DNA of 64,000 nt from Corallococcus sp. NCRR (GTDB taxonomy: Bacteria; Myxococcota; Myxococcia; Myxococcales; Myxococcaceae), in the NCBI RefSeq assembly GCF_026965535.1, contig NZ_CP114039.1, forward strand, positions 372,001 to 436,000, read 5' to 3'. Made by a program: the position numbers and the translations under genes. Below the pieces are notes generated by a model. That model had not been told where the DNA came from. It was given only the letters and a program-made list of their open reading frames with translations, and made no database searches. Every line of letters starts with the position of its first letter. Positions within the stretch are counted from its first letter, which is position 1. This document shows, piece after piece, positions 52,035-62,010 of the stretch.

Positions 52035-53303
52035 GTGACAAGGCGGCTGCTGTGGATGGGCTTCGCGGCGTGGAGCCTCGGCTGTGGACAGGTGGTGGAA
52101 GAGGAGCCCATGCGGGCTCCGAGCAACCGCTACGAACGGCAGCAGGCCCAGGCACTGCCCCGGCTGTACCAATGGGAGTGCGACCCCGCGACCTACGGCT
52201 TCACGCCATCCCCCGACGGCGTGAGGTTCCCGGCGGAGCATGAGTCCAACGGCGGGCTGCTGCTCGCCTGGCCCGACCGGGGATGCAACTACCCGGAGCA
52301 GACGGCGCTGGCGCTCACCGCGGCGGGGCATGTCCCCGTGCACGTGCTCGCGGCCGCGTCGCTCCATCCCCAGGTGCGCGAGTGCCTGACGCTGGCCGGC
52401 GCGACGGAGGAGCAGCAACGGGGCATCAACCTGGTGGACGTGGAGGTGGAGGACGTATGGGTCCGCGACTTCGGGCCGGACGTCGTGGAGGGGCCCCGGG
52501 GGGAGCGCCGGTTCGTGGACATGGTCTACTTCCCCCTGCCCGTCCCCTTCTGCTCCGCGCTGGACGGCATCGACCACCTGGACCGCGTGCCGGACGACCT
52601 GGGGAAACACTGGGGCGTCCCCATGGACCGGCCCGCGGTGATCCTCTCCGGAGGCAACCTGCTGACGGACGGCGCCGGCCGCTGCTTCCGCGCCCGCAAC
52701 GCCACCAACCGGCAGAACTGCTTCGCGGGCTGGTGCTACACCGAAGCGCAGACGGACGCGGTCATCGGCCGCGCGCACGGCTGCGAAGTCGTCACCCTGG
52801 AGTCGATGCAGGACCGCGTCATCGACCACATCGACATGTGGATGACGGTGCTGTCCCCCAAGACGGTGCTCGTGGGCCGCTACGACGTGAACGACGACGC
52901 CATCAACGCCGCCATCCTGGACCGCAACGCGCGGCGGCTGTCGGACCTGGGCTACGACGTCGTGCGCATCCCCATGCCCACCCCCTACTGCCAGGACACG
53001 AACGGAACCTGCGTGGGAGCGCCCGAGCGCATCGCCGAATGTGACGGCACCAACACGCGCGTCTGGGCCACGTACCTCAACTCCATCCGCCTGGGCGACG
53101 TGATGGCCGTGCCCGTCTACCGCTGGGTGCCACCCTCCCTGGCCTGGCGGCACCACGGCCAGGAACGGGAGGCCCTGGCCACCTACCAGTGGGCGCTGGA
53201 CCGCGAGTTCGGCGCGGGCGCGGTGAAGGTCGTGCCCATCCCCTCGGACACCCTCATCCCCTGCCAGGGCTCACTGCACTGCATCACGAAGACCTTCCGC
53301 TGA
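52035..53303 (+). CDS. Secreted agmatine/peptidyl-arginine deiminase-family lipoprotein
   Basis: A 422-residue member of the porphyromonas-type peptidyl-arginine deiminase/agmatine deiminase family, which releases ammonia from a guanidino group. The signal sequence ends in lipobox WSLGCGQ. Conserved sites are EDVWVRDFGPDVVEG, PAVILSGGNLLTDG, RVIDHIDMWMTVLSPK with the catalytic His, and the C-terminal catalytic Cys in CQGSLHCITKTF. Unlike cytosolic agmatine deiminases it is predicted to be exported. The GTG at 52035 is used because it gives the signal peptide VTRRLLWMGFAAWSLGC; ATG 52056 is an alternative. It lies upstream of mutA on the same strand, 66 bases away, but is probably a separate unit. 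Confidence 0.85.
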   Translation: MTRRLLWMGFAAWSLGCGQVVEEEPMRAPSNRYERQQAQALPRLYQWECDPATYGFTPSPDGVRFPAEHESNGGLLLAWPDRGCNYPEQTALALTAAGHVPVHVLAAASLHPQVRECLTLAGATEEQQRGINLVDVEVEDVWVRDFGPDVVEGPRGERRFVDMVYFPLPVPFCSALDGIDHLDRVPDDLGKHWGVPMDRPAVILSGGNLLTDGAGRCFRARNATNRQNCFAGWCYTEAQTDAVIGRAHGCEVVTLESMQDRVIDHIDMWMTVLSPKTVLVGRYDVNDDAINAAILDRNARRLSDLGYDVVRIPMPTPYCQDTNGTCVGAPERIAECDGTNTRVWATYLNSIRLGDVMAVPVYRWVPPSLAWRHHGQEREALATYQWALDREFGAGAVKVVPIPSDTLIPCQGSLHCITKTFR

Positions 53304-53332
53304 CGCATGGGGGCGGGGGGCGTCACCATCCC

Positions 53333-53352
53333 ATTGCCCCGGGTAGGGCAAT
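53333..53352 (+). promoter_or_regulatory. Inverted repeat in the mutA leader
   Basis: ATTGCCC (53333-53339) and GGGCAAT (53346-53352) with a six-base spacer lie 17 bases before the mutA ATG. This could be an operator or a leader hairpin controlling the mutase operon. Confidence 0.35.
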
Positions 53353-53369
53353 GCGCCTATGGGAGGGGC

Positions 53370-55250
53370 ATGGCTGACGTGCCTCTTACCGCAGCGGACT
53401 TCGCGCCCCCTTCCGTCGAGGAGTGGCGCCGGCTGGTGGACAAGGACCTCAAGGGCAAGCCCTTCACGGTGCTCCAGTCGCCCCTGGAGGGCGGCCTGTC
53501 CCTCCAGCCCCTCTACACGCCCCAGGACGCCCCGGCGCCCTCGGAGCCGCCCGGCGTCGCACCCTACGTGCGTGGCACCCAGCCCCTGGGCCACACCGAG
53601 GGCGGATGGCTCTTGTGCCAGGAGTACGCGGGCCCGGACGTGGCCGCGACCGCCGACGCGCTCCGCGAGGACCTGGAGCGCGGCACGCAGGGCGTGTGGC
53701 TGCTGCTGGACGCGCCCCACGGCCTGGACGTGAAGGACGAGTCCACGCTGGCGAAGCTGCTGGAGCACGTGCCGCTGGAGCGCACGCCGGTGCACCTGGA
53801 GCCGACCGCGGACGTGCTGCGGCCCGCGTCCCTGCTGCTGGAGGTGCTGGCGAAGAAGGCCGGCGCCGCGAAGCAGTCCCTGCGCGGCAGCCTGGGCATC
53901 GACCCCATCGCGGCGCTCGCGCGCCACGGCGCCGCGAAGGTGGACGTGGCCCGCACGCTGACGGAGGCCGCGCCCCTCGTCACGTCGCTGCTCAAGGACG
54001 CGCCCGGCCTGCGCGCGCTGCTCGTGTCGTCGCGCCCCTGGGCGGACGCGGGCGCCACGTCCGTGCATGAGCTGGCGTGGAGCATCGCCACCGGCGTGGA
54101 GTATCTGCGCGAGCTGGAGCGCGCGGGCGTGTCCCCGGGTGACGCCGCACGGTCCATGCAGTTCGCCCTGTCCGTGGGCGGGCAGTTCTTCCCCGAAATC
54201 GCGAAGCTGCGCGCGGCGCGGCTGCTCTGGTCCAAGGTCGTCGCCGCTTCGGGCGGCGCGCCGGAGTCGCAGGCCATGGCGCTGCACGCGCGCACGGCCA
54301 GCGCCACCAAGACGCGGCGCGACCCGTGGGTGAACATCCTGCGCGGCACCGCGGAGTCCTTCGCCGCCGTCGTCGCGGGCGCGGACAGCGTGAGCACCGC
54401 CCCCTTCGACGAGCCCCTGGGCACGCCCGACGAGCAGAGCCGGCGGCTCGCGCGCAACACGCAGCTCATCCTGCGCGACGAGTCCAGCCTCAACCGCGTC
54501 GCGGACCCCGCGGGCGGCAGCTACTACCTGGAGCAGCTCACCGGCGAGTTCGCCCGCGCGGCGTGGACGGAGCTCCAGCGCATCGAAGCGCTGGGCGGCA
54601 TCAGCAAGGCCATCGCGCAGGGCGACGTGGCCCGCGTCCTCACGGAGACGCGCACCGCGCGCGACAAGGCCGTGCGCACGCGCAAGCTCCCCATCGTGGG
54701 CGTCAGCGAGTTCCCCCACCTCCACGAGGCCCCCGTGCAGCGCGAGGCCCGCGCCGCGGCGCCCGTGCAGGGTGAAGGCATCACCCCGCCCCAGCCCGTG
54801 CGCGTGGCGGAGGCCTTCGAGTCCCTGCGCGATGCGAGCGACCGCTACCACGCGGCGCACGGCGTGCGTCCCCGCGCCTTCATGGCCAACCTGGGCACCG
54901 TGGCCGAGCACACCGCGCGCGCCACGTGGATCGCCAACGTGCTCGCCGTGGGCGGCATCGAGCCCAGCGAGCACCACGGCTTCGCGGACGCGAACGCCGC
55001 CGCGGAGCTGTTCGCGAAGGCGGGCACGACGCTCGCCGTCATCTCCGGTCCGGATGCCCTCTACCCGGAGGTCCTGCCCGCCTACGTCTCCGCCCTCAAG
55101 GCGAAGGGCGCCCGCACGGTCGCCGTCGCGGGCCGCCCCGGTGAACACGAGGCCGCCTTCCGCGCGGCCGGCGTGGACCTGTTCCTCTACGCGGGAGCGG
55201 ACCTGTTCCAGCTCCTGAAGACGCTGCACACGCACCTGGGAGTGGCCTGA
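53370..55250 (+). CDS. mutA: Methylmalonyl-CoA mutase small (beta) subunit
   Basis: A 626-residue small subunit of the heterodimeric methylmalonyl-CoA mutase. It is related to MutB but lacks the cobalamin-binding D-x-H-x-x-G motif (its C-terminal domain has [19 protein letters not shown] instead), so it is the structural, non-catalytic chain. [19 protein letters not shown] and [15 protein letters not shown] are family regions. The ATG at 53370 follows a strong GGGAGG. Its stop overlaps the mutB start (TGATG), consistent with 1:1 production. With mutB it interconverts methylmalonyl-CoA and succinyl-CoA for propionate and branched-chain metabolism. Confidence 0.95.
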   Translation: MADVPLTAADFAPPSVEEWRRLVDKDLKGKPFTVLQSPLEGGLSLQPLYTPQDAPAPSEPPGVAPYVRGTQPLGHTEGGWLLCQEYAGPDVAATADALREDLERGTQGVWLLLDAPHGLDVKDESTLAKLLEHVPLERTPVHLEPTADVLRPASLLLEVLAKKAGAAKQSLRGSLGIDPIAALARHGAAKVDVARTLTEAAPLVTSLLKDAPGLRALLVSSRPWADAGATSVHELAWSIATGVEYLRELERAGVSPGDAARSMQFALSVGGQFFPEIAKLRAARLLWSKVVAASGGAPESQAMALHARTASATKTRRDPWVNILRGTAESFAAVVAGADSVSTAPFDEPLGTPDEQSRRLARNTQLILRDESSLNRVADPAGGSYYLEQLTGEFARAAWTELQRIEALGGISKAIAQGDVARVLTETRTARDKAVRTRKLPIVGVSEFPHLHEAPVQREARAAAPVQGEGITPPQPVRVAEAFESLRDASDRYHAAHGVRPRAFMANLGTVAEHTARATWIANVLAVGGIEPSEHHGFADANAAAELFAKAGTTLAVISGPDALYPEVLPAYVSALKAKGARTVAVAGRPGEHEAAFRAAGVDLFLYAGADLFQLLKTLHTHLGVA

Positions 55251-57436
55251 TGCGCCCCACCGTTCCGGACTTCTCCCGCGTCGCCTTCGACGCCCCTGAA
55301 ACCCAGACGCCCGCGTCCGTGCTGGAGCAGCAGCGCGCGAAGGCGACCCAAGCCACGGCCGCCGCCGAGCGCTGGGACACGCCCGAGGGCATCCCCGTCA
55401 AGCCGCTCTACACCCGCGAGGACCTGGAGGGCATGGCGCACCTGGGCTCGCTGCCGGGCCTGCCGCCCTTCGTGCGCGGCCCGTACTCCACCATGTACGT
55501 GCAGCAGCCGTGGACGGTGCGCCAGTACGCGGGCTTCTCCACGGCGGAGGCGTCCAACGCCTTCTACCGCCGCAACCTCGCGGCCGGTCAGAAGGGCCTG
55601 TCCATCGCGTTCGACCTGGCCACGCACCGGGGCTACGACAGCGACCACCCGCGCGTCGCGGGCGACGTGGGCATGGCGGGCGTCGCCATCGACTCCATCA
55701 AGGACATGCGCATCCTGTTCGACCGCATCCCGCTCGACCAGATGAGCGTGTCGATGACGATGAACGGCGCCGTCCTCCCCGTGCTCGCGCTCTACGTGGT
55801 CGCGGCCGAGGAACAGGGCGTGAAGCCCGAGCAGCTCAGCGGGACCATCCAGAACGACATCCTCAAGGAGTTCATGGTCCGCAACACGTACATCTATCCG
55901 CCCGGCCCCTCGATGCGCATCATCGGGGACATCTTCAAGTTCACGGCGGAGCGGATGCCGCGCTTCAACAGCATCAGCATCAGCGGCTACCACATGCAGG
56001 AGGCCGGCGCGACGCAGGACCTGGAGCTGGGCTACACGCTGGCGGACGGCGTGGAGTACGTGAGAGCGGGCCTCGCCGCCGGCCTGGGCGTGGACGCGTT
56101 CGCCCCGCGCCTGTCGTTCTTCTGGGCCATCGGGATGAACTTCTTCATGGAGGTGGCCAAGATGCGCGCGGCCCGCCTCCTCTGGGCCCGCCTCATCAAG
56201 GGCTTCAACCCCAAGAGCGACAAGAGCCTGGCGCTGCGCACCCACTGCCAGACGTCCGGCTGGAGCCTCACCGCGCAGGACGTCTACAACAACGTCGTGC
56301 GCACCTGCGTGGAGGCCATGGCCGCGACGCAGGGCCACACGCAGAGCCTGCACACCAACTCGCTGGATGAAGCCATCGCGCTGCCCACGGACTTCAGCGC
56401 GCGCATCGCCCGCAACACGCAGCTGTACCTCCAGCTGGAGAGCGGCACCACGCGCGTCATCGACCCGTGGGGCGGCAGCTACTACGTGGAGCGCCTCACC
56501 CACGAATTGGCCCAGAAGGCCTGGGGCCACATCCAGGAGGTCGAGGCGCTGGGCGGCATGACCAAGGCCATTGAAGCCGGCCTGCCCAAGCTGCGCATCG
56601 AGGAGGCCGCCGCGCGCACGCAGGCGCGCATCGACTCCGGGCGCCAGGCCATCATCGGCGTGAACAAGTACCCGCCGGAGCGCCCGGACAACATCGAGAT
56701 CCTCAAGGTGGACAACTCCGCCGTGCGCGAGGCGCAGATTGCCCGCCTGCGGGAGCTGCGCGCGGAGCGCAACGGCGAAGAGGTCCGCCGCCGCCTGGAC
56801 GCGCTCACGGAGGCGGGCCGCCGCAACGAGGGCAACCTGCTGGCGCTGGCCATCGACGCGGCGCGGGCGAAGGCCACCGTGGGGGAAATCAGCGACGCCC
56901 TGGAGAAGGTCTTCGGGCGCTACGAGGCCACCGTGCGCGGGGTGACGGGCGTGTACTCAGCGGAAGCAGGACAGGCGCAGGGCATCGCGGAGGCTCGGGC
57001 GAAGGCGGATGACTTCCTGGAGCGCTTCGGCCGCCGGCCGCGCATCCTCATCGCGAAGATGGGCCAGGACGGCCACGACCGCGGACAGAAGGTCATCGCC
57101 ACCGCGTTCGCGGACCTGGGCTTCGACGTGGACATCGGCCCGCTGTTCCAGACGCCGGAGGAGTCCGCGCGCCAGGCGGTGGAGAACGACGTGCACGTGG
57201 TGGGCGCGTCGTCGCTCGCCGCGGGCCACCTCACGCTGGTGCCGCAGCTCAAGCACGCCCTCAAGGCCCTGGGCCGCGAGGACATCATGGTCGTGGTGGG
57301 CGGCGTCATCCCGCCGCAGGACTACGACGCGCTCCGCGCCGCCGGTGCCGCCGCCATCTTCGGCCCGGGCACCGTCATCGCGAAGGCTGCCATCGAGCTG
57401 CTCGACAAGCTGGCCGCCGAGCAGGAGGCGGCGTGA
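55250..57436 (+). CDS. mutB: Methylmalonyl-CoA mutase large (alpha, catalytic) subunit
   Basis: A 728-residue catalytic subunit of adenosylcobalamin-dependent methylmalonyl-CoA mutase. The TIM-barrel half has [42 protein letters not shown] and [15 protein letters not shown]. The C-terminal B12 domain has D607-x-H609-x-x-G612 ([10 protein letters not shown]), with His609 as the cobalt ligand. GASSLAAGH and [11 protein letters not shown] complete the B12 fold. The gene starts on the mutA stop (TGATG) and its stop overlaps the GTG start of meaB, so mutA-mutB-meaB is one operon. Confidence 0.97.
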   Translation: MRPTVPDFSRVAFDAPETQTPASVLEQQRAKATQATAAAERWDTPEGIPVKPLYTREDLEGMAHLGSLPGLPPFVRGPYSTMYVQQPWTVRQYAGFSTAEASNAFYRRNLAAGQKGLSIAFDLATHRGYDSDHPRVAGDVGMAGVAIDSIKDMRILFDRIPLDQMSVSMTMNGAVLPVLALYVVAAEEQGVKPEQLSGTIQNDILKEFMVRNTYIYPPGPSMRIIGDIFKFTAERMPRFNSISISGYHMQEAGATQDLELGYTLADGVEYVRAGLAAGLGVDAFAPRLSFFWAIGMNFFMEVAKMRAARLLWARLIKGFNPKSDKSLALRTHCQTSGWSLTAQDVYNNVVRTCVEAMAATQGHTQSLHTNSLDEAIALPTDFSARIARNTQLYLQLESGTTRVIDPWGGSYYVERLTHELAQKAWGHIQEVEALGGMTKAIEAGLPKLRIEEAAARTQARIDSGRQAIIGVNKYPPERPDNIEILKVDNSAVREAQIARLRELRAERNGEEVRRRLDALTEAGRRNEGNLLALAIDAARAKATVGEISDALEKVFGRYEATVRGVTGVYSAEAGQAQGIAEARAKADDFLERFGRRPRILIAKMGQDGHDRGQKVIATAFADLGFDVDIGPLFQTPEESARQAVENDVHVVGASSLAAGHLTLVPQLKHALKALGREDIMVVVGGVIPPQDYDALRAAGAAAIFGPGTVIAKAAIELLDKLAAEQEAA

Positions 57437-58416
57437 AGCCGCTTTCCGCGGACACCTACGTGGACGGCGTGCGCGCGGGCGACAGGGCGGTGCTCGCGCG
57501 CGCCATCACCCTGGTGGAGAGCGAGCACCCGAAGCACGCCGCGCTCGCGCAGGAGGTCCTCACGCGGCTGCTGCCCCACACCGGCAAGAGCCGCCGCGTG
57601 GGCATCAGCGGCGTGCCCGGCGTGGGCAAGAGCACCTTCATCGACGCGCTGGGCATGCACCTGGTGGGCGGCGGCCACAAAGTCGCGGTGCTCGCCATCG
57701 ACCCGTCCAGCACCGTGACGGGCGGCAGCATCCTGGGCGACAAGACGCGCATGTACCGGCTGGCGCGCGAGATGGCCGCGTACATCCGCCCCAGCCCCTC
57801 CAGCGGCACGCTGGGCGGCGTCGCGCGCAAGACGCGGGAGACGCTGCTGCTCTGCGAGGCCGCCGGCTTCGACGTGGTGCTGGTGGAGACGGTGGGCGTG
57901 GGCCAGTCCGAGACCGTGGTCGCGGACCTGGTGGACTTCTACCTGGTGCTGATGCTCGCGGGCGCCGGTGACGAGCTCCAGGGCATCAAGCGCGGCATCC
58001 TGGAAGTCGCGGACATGGTGGCCATCAACAAGGCGGACGGCGACAACCTGCCGCGCGCCACGCGGGCCCGCGCGGAGTACCGCGCCGCCCTGCACCTGAT
58101 GCGCCCCGGCGCGGAGCCGGTGGTCACCACGTGCAGCGCCATGGAGGGCACCGGCATCGACACGCTGTGGGCCTCCGTGGTGGACGTCATCGCGAAGCGC
58201 GAGTCCTCCGGCGAGCTGTCGCACCGGCGCACCCAGCAGCAGGTGGGCTGGATGTGGGCCATGGTGAACGACGGCCTGCGAGCGGCCCTGCGGGCGCACC
58301 CCGAGGTGGCCGCCCTGGTGCCGGTCCTGGAGCAGGCCGTACGCGAAGGACGCGCGACGCCCACCTCCGCCGCACTGCGTGTGCTGGGCGCATTCCTGCC
58401 GCAATCGCAGGTCTGA
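57433..58416 (+). CDS. meaB: Methylmalonyl-CoA mutase-associated GTPase (MeaB/ArgK)
   Basis: A 327-residue G-protein chaperone that gates cobalamin loading and protects methylmalonyl-CoA mutase. It has Walker [16 protein letters not shown] (K66), the switch region [31 protein letters not shown], and base-recognition NKADGDN. It starts at a GTG that overlaps the mutB stop (GTGA). It differs from the GTPase domain fused inside the downstream icmF, so the cell has two such modules here. Confidence 0.95.
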   Translation: MKPLSADTYVDGVRAGDRAVLARAITLVESEHPKHAALAQEVLTRLLPHTGKSRRVGISGVPGVGKSTFIDALGMHLVGGGHKVAVLAIDPSSTVTGGSILGDKTRMYRLAREMAAYIRPSPSSGTLGGVARKTRETLLLCEAAGFDVVLVETVGVGQSETVVADLVDFYLVLMLAGAGDELQGIKRGILEVADMVAINKADGDNLPRATRARAEYRAALHLMRPGAEPVVTTCSAMEGTGIDTLWASVVDVIAKRESSGELSHRRTQQQVGWMWAMVNDGLRAALRAHPEVAALVPVLEQAVREGRATPTSAALRVLGAFLPQSQV

Positions 58417-58456
58417 CAAAGCGCGTCGTCCAACGGGCAACGCCTGTCTCAATCGC

Positions 58457-58485
58457 TTGCCGGGCCTGCACCGCACTCCTAGTGT
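58457..58485 (+). promoter_or_regulatory. Candidate promoter giving a leaderless icmF transcript
   Basis: TTGCCG (58457-58462) and TAGTGT (58480-58485) are 17 bases apart. The second hexamer ends six bases before the GTG of icmF, so transcription would start at about the start codon itself. No Shine-Dalgarno sequence precedes the GTG. Confidence 0.35.
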
Positions 58486-58491
58486 ACGCCC

Positions 58492-61400
58492 GTGCGACAC
58501 CCCCAACCGAACACCGCTCCCCAGCCGTACCGGCCCCGCCACCACGTCCGCATCGTCACGGCCGCCAGCCTCTTCGACGGACACGACGCGGCCATCAACG
58601 TGATGCGCCGCCTGATGCAGTCCTCCGGCGCGGAGATCATCCACCTGGGCCACAACCGGTCCGTGGCTGAAATCGTGGACTGCGCCATCCAGGAGGACGC
58701 CCAGGGCATCGCCCTCACGTCCTACCAGGGCGGCCACGTCGAGTACTTCAAGTACATGATTGATTTGCTGCGCGAGCGCGGTGCGAACATCAAGGTGTTC
58801 GGCGGCGGCGGCGGCACCATCCTCCCCACGGAAATCGAGGAGCTGCACAAGTACGGCGTCGCGCGCATCTATTCCCCGGACGACGGCCGCGCCATGGGCC
58901 TCCAGGGGATGATCGACGACCTCATCTCCCAATGTGACTTCGAAAAGCGCCCCTCCGACTTCAAGGGCCTGCTCAAGGCCCCGCTGCCCCGCGAGCCGGA
59001 GCGCATCGCGTCGCTCATCACCATCGCGGAGAACTTCGCGGACGCGGGAGAGGAGCTGCGAAGCGCGCTGAAGACCACGGGCACGGACGCGCCCCGGGTG
59101 CCCGTGCTGGGCATCACCGGCACGGGCGGCGCCGGCAAGTCCAGCCTGGTGGACGAGCTGGTGCGCCGCTTCCTGGCGGACTTCCCGGACAAGACGCTGG
59201 CCGTGCTCTCCGTGGACCCGTCCAAGCGCAAGTCCGGCGGCGCGCTCCTGGGCGACCGCATCCGCATGAACGCCATCGACAACCCGCGCGTCTACATGCG
59301 CTCGATGGCCACCCGCCAGAGCAACCTGGCCCTGTCCCGTCACGTCGCCCACTCGATTGAAGTCTGCAAGGCGGCGGGCTTCGACCTCATCGTGGTGGAG
59401 ACCTCCGGCATCGGGCAGTCGGACACCGAAATCACCGAGCACTCGGACGTGGCGCTCTACGTGATGACGGCCGAGTACGGCGCGGCGACGCAGCTCGAGA
59501 AGATCGACATGCTCGACTTCGCGGACGTCATCGCCATCAACAAGTTCGACAAGCGCGGGTCGCTGGACGCGCTGCGCGACGTGAAGAAGCAGTGGAAGCG
59601 CAACCACAACGCCTTCACCCTGGCGGATGACGCGGTGCCCGTGTACGGCACCATCGCGTCGCAGTTCAACGACCCGGGCATGAACACGCTCTACCGGGCC
59701 ATCATCGACGCGCTGGTGAAGAAGACGGGCGCGAAGCTGGACAGCCGCTTCCAGCTCACGCCCGGCATGAGCGAAAAGAAGTGGATCATCCCCCCGGAGC
59801 GCACGCGCTACCTGGCGGAGATCGTCGACGCCTGCGAGGACTACGACGGCTTCGCGCGCGCCCAGGCCGCCATCGCCCGGCGCATGTACCAGTTGCACGG
59901 CACCATCCAGGCCCTGCGCCAGAACGTGGGGAAGAAGAAGCTGGAGATCGTCGAGCCGAAGAGCGCGGACGACGTGGTGCAGGTGACGGAGCGCGTGGAG
60001 GGCGAGCCCGCGTACCTGGGCGACCTGGTGGCGCTGTACCAGGACCTGGAGAGCCGCCTGCACGCGGACTGCCGGCGCCTGCTGGCCGAGTGGCCCGCGA
60101 CGAAGAAGCGCTACGCCGCGTCCAAGTACCAGTTCCAGGTGCGCGACAAGGTCATCGAGCTGGACCTCATCAGCGAGACGCTGTCGCACCTGCGCGTGCC
60201 CAAGATCGCCCTGCCCAAGTATGAGGACTGGGGCGACATCCTGACGTGGCTCCTGCGGGAGAACGCGCCGGGCGCCTTCCCGTTCACCGCGGGCGTCTTC
60301 CCGCTCAAGCGCGAGGGCGAGGACCCCGCGCGCATGTTCGCGGGCGAGGGCGGCCCGGAGCGCACCAACAAGCGCTTCCACTACGTGTCACGCGGCCTGC
60401 CGGCGAAGCGCCTGTCCACGGCGTTCGACTCGGTGACGCTGTACGGAGAGGACCCGGACCACCGGCCGGACATCTACGGCAAGGTGGGCAACTCGGGTGT
60501 TTCCATCGCGAACGTGGACGACGCGAAGAAGCTCTACTCCGGCTTCGACCTGGCGGACCCGTCCACGTCCGTGTCCATGACCATCAACGGCCCGGCGCCC
60601 ATGCTGCTGGGCTTCTTCCTCAACGCCGCGGTGGATCAGCAGTGCGAGAAGTGGATCCGCGCCAACGGCAAGGTGGAGGAGGTCGAGAAGAAGATCGAAG
60701 CGCTCTACCAGGAGCGCGGCCTGCCGCGTCCGCGCTACCAGGGCGAGCTGCCCCAGGGCAACGACGGGCTGGGCCTGCTGCTCCTGGGCGTGTCCGGTGA
60801 CGAGGTGCTGCCGGCGGACGTCTACGCGAAGATCCGTGCGTCCACGCTCCAGGCGGTGCGCGGCACGGTGCAGGCGGACATCCTCAAGGAGGACCAGGCG
60901 CAGAACACCTGCATCTTCTCCACGGAGTTCGCCCTGCGCGTGATGGGCGACATCCAGCAGTACTTCATCGACCAGAAGGTGCGGAACTTCTACTCGGTGT
61001 CCATTTCCGGGTACCACATCGCGGAGGCCGGGGCGAACCCCATCTCCCAGCTGGCCTTCACGCTGGCCAACGGCTTCACCTTCGTCGAGTACTACCTGTC
61101 GCGCGGGATGCACATCGACGACTTCGCGCCCAACCTGTCGTTCTTCTTCTCCAACGGCATGGACCCGGAGTACGCGGTGCTGGGGCGCGTGGCCCGCCGC
61201 ATCTGGGCCAAGGCCATCCGGGACAAGTACGGCGGCAACGACCGGTCGCAGAAGCTGAAGTATCACATCCAGACGTCCGGCCGTTCCCTGCACGCGCAGG
61301 AGATTGCCTTCAACGACATCCGCACCACGTTGCAGGCATTGCTGGCGCTCAACGACAACTGCAATTCGTTGCACACGAACGCCTACGACGAGGCCATCAC

Positions 61401-61959
61401 CACGCCCACGGAGGAGAGCGTCCGGCGCGCGCTGGCCATCCAACTGGTCATCAACAAGGAGTTCGGCCTGTCGAAGAACGAGAACCCCAACCAGGGCTCG
61501 TTCATCATCGAGGAGCTGACGGACCTGGTGGAGGCGGCGGTGCTCAACGAGTTCCGCGCCATCTCCGAGCGCGGCGGCGTGCTGGGCGCCATGGAGCGCA
61601 TGTACCAGCGCTCCAAGATTCAAGAGGAGTCGCTCTACTACGAGATGCAGAAGCACGACGGGACGCTGCCCATCATCGGCGTGAACACCTTCCTGGACCC
61701 CAAGGGTTCCCCCACGGTGACGCCGCCGGAGGTTATTCGCGCGACGAAGGAGGAGAAGGACTACGCCATCACCGCGCGTGACGCCTTCTGGAAGCGCAAC
61801 GCGAAGACGGCGCCCGCGGCCCTGGAGGCGGTGCGCCGCGCGGCCCTGGACAACGGCAACGTGTTCGGCGCGCTGATGGACGCCTGCAAGGTGTGCACGC
61901 TGGGCCAGCTGTCCCGCGCGCTGTACGAGGTGGGCGGCCAGTACCGGCGCAACATGTGA
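58492..61959 (+). CDS. icmF: Fused isobutyryl-CoA mutase (IcmF)
   Basis: A 1155-residue fusion. An N-terminal B12 domain ([17 protein letters not shown], His31; [14 protein letters not shown]) comes first. A MeaB-like G domain follows, with Walker A at 210-217 (GTGGAGKS), [19 protein letters not shown] and INKFDKRGS. The C-terminal mutase barrel has [44 protein letters not shown] and [15 protein letters not shown]. IcmF interconverts isobutyryl-CoA and n-butyryl-CoA and can act on isovaleryl-CoA, which fits the branched-chain fatty acid metabolism of myxobacteria. It is slightly longer than common IcmF proteins. The GTG start lacks a clear ribosome-binding site. A strong terminator follows. 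Confidence 0.95.
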   Translation: MRHPQPNTAPQPYRPRHHVRIVTAASLFDGHDAAINVMRRLMQSSGAEIIHLGHNRSVAEIVDCAIQEDAQGIALTSYQGGHVEYFKYMIDLLRERGANIKVFGGGGGTILPTEIEELHKYGVARIYSPDDGRAMGLQGMIDDLISQCDFEKRPSDFKGLLKAPLPREPERIASLITIAENFADAGEELRSALKTTGTDAPRVPVLGITGTGGAGKSSLVDELVRRFLADFPDKTLAVLSVDPSKRKSGGALLGDRIRMNAIDNPRVYMRSMATRQSNLALSRHVAHSIEVCKAAGFDLIVVETSGIGQSDTEITEHSDVALYVMTAEYGAATQLEKIDMLDFADVIAINKFDKRGSLDALRDVKKQWKRNHNAFTLADDAVPVYGTIASQFNDPGMNTLYRAIIDALVKKTGAKLDSRFQLTPGMSEKKWIIPPERTRYLAEIVDACEDYDGFARAQAAIARRMYQLHGTIQALRQNVGKKKLEIVEPKSADDVVQVTERVEGEPAYLGDLVALYQDLESRLHADCRRLLAEWPATKKRYAASKYQFQVRDKVIELDLISETLSHLRVPKIALPKYEDWGDILTWLLRENAPGAFPFTAGVFPLKREGEDPARMFAGEGGPERTNKRFHYVSRGLPAKRLSTAFDSVTLYGEDPDHRPDIYGKVGNSGVSIANVDDAKKLYSGFDLADPSTSVSMTINGPAPMLLGFFLNAAVDQQCEKWIRANGKVEEVEKKIEALYQERGLPRPRYQGELPQGNDGLGLLLLGVSGDEVLPADVYAKIRASTLQAVRGTVQADILKEDQAQNTCIFSTEFALRVMGDIQQYFIDQKVRNFYSVSISGYHIAEAGANPISQLAFTLANGFTFVEYYLSRGMHIDDFAPNLSFFFSNGMDPEYAVLGRVARRIWAKAIRDKYGGNDRSQKLKYHIQTSGRSLHAQEIAFNDIRTTLQALLALNDNCNSLHTNAYDEAITTPTEESVRRALAIQLVINKEFGLSKNENPNQGSFIIEELTDLVEAAVLNEFRAISERGGVLGAMERMYQRSKIQEESLYYEMQKHDGTLPIIGVNTFLDPKGSPTVTPPEVIRATKEEKDYAITARDAFWKRNAKTAPAALEAVRRAALDNGNVFGALMDACKVCTLGQLSRALYEVGGQYRRNM

Positions 61960-61964
61960 CGCGA

Positions 61965-62007
61965 GCGCCGCAGTCCCGGGCGGATGTCCCGGGACCGCGG
62001 CGCTTTT
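61965..62007 (+). terminator. Rho-independent terminator of icmF
   Basis: The left arm at 61965-61980 and right arm at 61988-62003 pair over 16 bases with one mismatch around a seven-base loop, followed by TTTT (62004-62007). It starts six bases after the icmF stop and lies just before the convergent lipoprotein stop. Confidence 0.88.
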
Positions 62008-62010
62008 GAA

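Noticed and set aside
53304-53369. Cobalamin riboswitch before the mutase operon
   Set aside because: The gap is only 66 bases and shows no B12-box; only a short inverted repeat is present.
57322-60381. 1019-residue antisense frame over meaB/icmF
   Set aside because: Shadow of strongly supported genes; low-complexity composition.
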